NCBI GenBank assembly: GCA_029379385.1
Contig: CM055617.1
Coordinates: 2,976,001-3,040,000, forward strand
DNA from: Quillaja saponaria
Taxonomy: Eukaryota > Streptophyta > Magnoliopsida > Fabales > Quillajaceae
DNA: 64,000 nucleotides
Direction of reading: 5' to 3'
Of the stretch, positions 62,745 through 64,000 are shown one piece after another. The position numbers were made by a program, and so were the translations under genes. The notes under the pieces were generated by a model. That model was not told where the DNA came from and made no database searches. It was given only the letters and a program-made list of their open reading frames with translations. The first letter of the stretch is position 1. Each line of letters opens with the position of its first letter.

Positions 62745-63460
62745 CTTATTAAAAATAGATAAATCGAATTTTCTAGAAATTAATGAATATTATCTTGATC
62801 ATCTTTTTGAGTCCCATATGGTGAGTTTAATTAATTAATGCAATGATCGAGGACTCCTTTTTTGCCTAATAAAGAAAATTGTCTAATAAACAATTGAATA
62901 AACACAAAAGTTTCATACAATGTGAGTACTTTTTATAACTATGATTAAAAGTTAAATTCAATAATGTCATACAATATTAGAAATATGTTGAGCTTTTTGG
63001 TCCAAAGTCTTCCGTAACACAATGAAGACAACATACGTGAAAGAGTCAGATGATTTATATTATTTTTGTAAAATTAAATTATTTGAATGTCTGAATAATT
63101 AGTGAATAAGAATAGAAATATTTTCTAAATTTTTTAAAATTTGAATTACATTATGGGTTGTTATTAAATTTTAAAACAAGTTTGTGTAGATTTAAAAAAT
63201 AAAAAGAAAGTTGGCATAAGATTATCATAATTTAAGGTTATTAAAGTAATTTACTCTAATAAAGATACACTAAACTGAGCGGTCACGAATTCAAATCGTT
63301 ACCAGGCCCCGCTCAATGATATGGCATGGCCACGATTGCCTCTTTACCGCCATCAATACTACCGAACCCCTAACGGATCTTACCCGTACAAACAAGTGTA
63401 GCCTTTTACAACAATTGCAATGCAAATCCATTAATTACGAATACGAGGTCGACTGCGTAT
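62196..63460. other. 3' flank of copy E and promoter region of copy F
   Basis: The left part is a repeated flank shared with copies B and D and contains a poly-A tract of about 32 nt near 62710-62742. The sequence near 62980-63195 repeats 60950-61170. The 33-bp block of copies B-D is not present in recognisable form before copy F. Confidence 0.5.
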
Positions 63461-64000
63461 ATGGGCACCGACGTCGTTTCATTGAATTCAAACATAGAAA
63501 CTCCTCTATTGGTATCGGACACAGTCGATGGTGCCGTCGACTACAAAGGACGGCCAGCCATCCGATCCAGCTTCGGAAGTTGGAGATCCGCATGGTTTAT
63601 CATAGGTATGTAAATTTACACACAATCAAATCAAGAAAGTTAACGCGGATCAACATCGAGTTGTGTACATTTTCCATTTCATGAATTTGTAGGTATGGAA
63701 GCGACGGAGAGAATTGCATTCTATGGAATCGGAAGCAACCTGATAACTTATCTCACCGGTCCTCTAGGGCAGCCGGTTGCCACCGCCGCCGCGAGTGTGA
63801 ATGCTTGGAATGGAACAGGGAGCTTGCTCCCTTTACTTGGAGCATTTGTTGCGGATAGTTATCTCGGGCGCTACTGTACCATTGTTGCATCTTCTCTCAT
63901 CTACATCTTGGTGAGTTCTTCAGCGTTCTAATTTCTTTATAGCAGTTCAATCAAATTTTATGTTAAATTTTAGGTTACCTTATAACTATAGAAGTAAAAC
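63461..64000 (+). CDS. NPF copy F: 5' part of another NPF5-type transporter, runs off the window
   Basis: Exon 1 is 63461-63605 ([20 protein letters not shown]) and exon 2 is 63693-63910, with the same lengths (145 and 218 nt) and phases as the other copies. Exon 2 has the ExxER motif as MEATERIAF, then [20 protein letters not shown] and [12 protein letters not shown]. No lesion is visible in the two exons present. It is more diverged from B and D than they are from each other. The remaining exons lie outside the window, so it cannot be judged complete. Confidence 0.85.

Noticed and set aside
63270..63345. tRNA- or SINE-like stretch (GCGGTCACGAATTCAAATC)
   Set aside because: The box-B resemblance is weak, no box A at proper spacing, and no cloverleaf could be drawn.

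Overview
This is eukaryotic nuclear DNA from a flowering plant, most likely a eudicot. Genes are split by short A+T-rich introns with GT..AG borders, the intergenic DNA is very A+T-rich, and the families are plant-type: O-fucosyltransferase-like, plant mobile domain, GTE bromodomain protein, LHT amino-acid transporter, cytosolic GAPDH and NRT1/PTR (NPF) transporters. I could not fix the species. Exon borders were placed by eye from reading frame, splice dinucleotides and recalled family sequence; no search was run.

Layout. 573-2922 (-): O-fucosyltransferase-like gene. 3075-7853: a complete 4.78-kb Mutator-like element (MULE) with a perfect 10-bp target-site duplication. Its ~300-bp terminal inverted repeats are strings of GC-rich palindromes, and its only gene is an intact four-exon plant-mobile-domain gene with its own TATA box and spliced leader. 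It sits in the short spacer between the fucosyltransferase gene and the divergent aspartyl aminopeptidase gene (8180-12697, +). 15582-16509 (+): a DUF7950-type gene behind a cluster of G-boxes. 19933-24784 (+): GTE-type bromodomain/NET protein. 25517-27482 (-): decayed LHT-type transporter. 29099-33469 (-): uncharacterised plant-specific gene. 34394-37320 (-): cytosolic GAPDH, fully intact. 40308-40517 (+): small Gln-rich ORF.

41792 to the right edge: a tandem array of at least six NPF5-type transporter copies on the + strand. A is intact. B has two frameshifts. C is a chimera of a B/D-type 5' part and an A-type 3' part, with many lesions. D has one 1-nt frameshift. E keeps only exon 4. F runs off the window. 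The array has grown by unequal exchange and is decaying by small indels.

A theme across the window is the number of otherwise well-preserved genes with one frame-breaking change: the DUF7950 gene, the GTE gene, NPF-D, and a stop in the 29-33 kb gene. The aminopeptidase also lacks a conserved motif. Either this haplotype carries many lesions or the assembly has residual base errors, and the two need to be separated before any functional claim. The most interesting structures are the palindrome-built MULE with its plant-mobile-domain cargo, and the chimeric NPF copy whose exchange point coincides with a 75-bp deletion.
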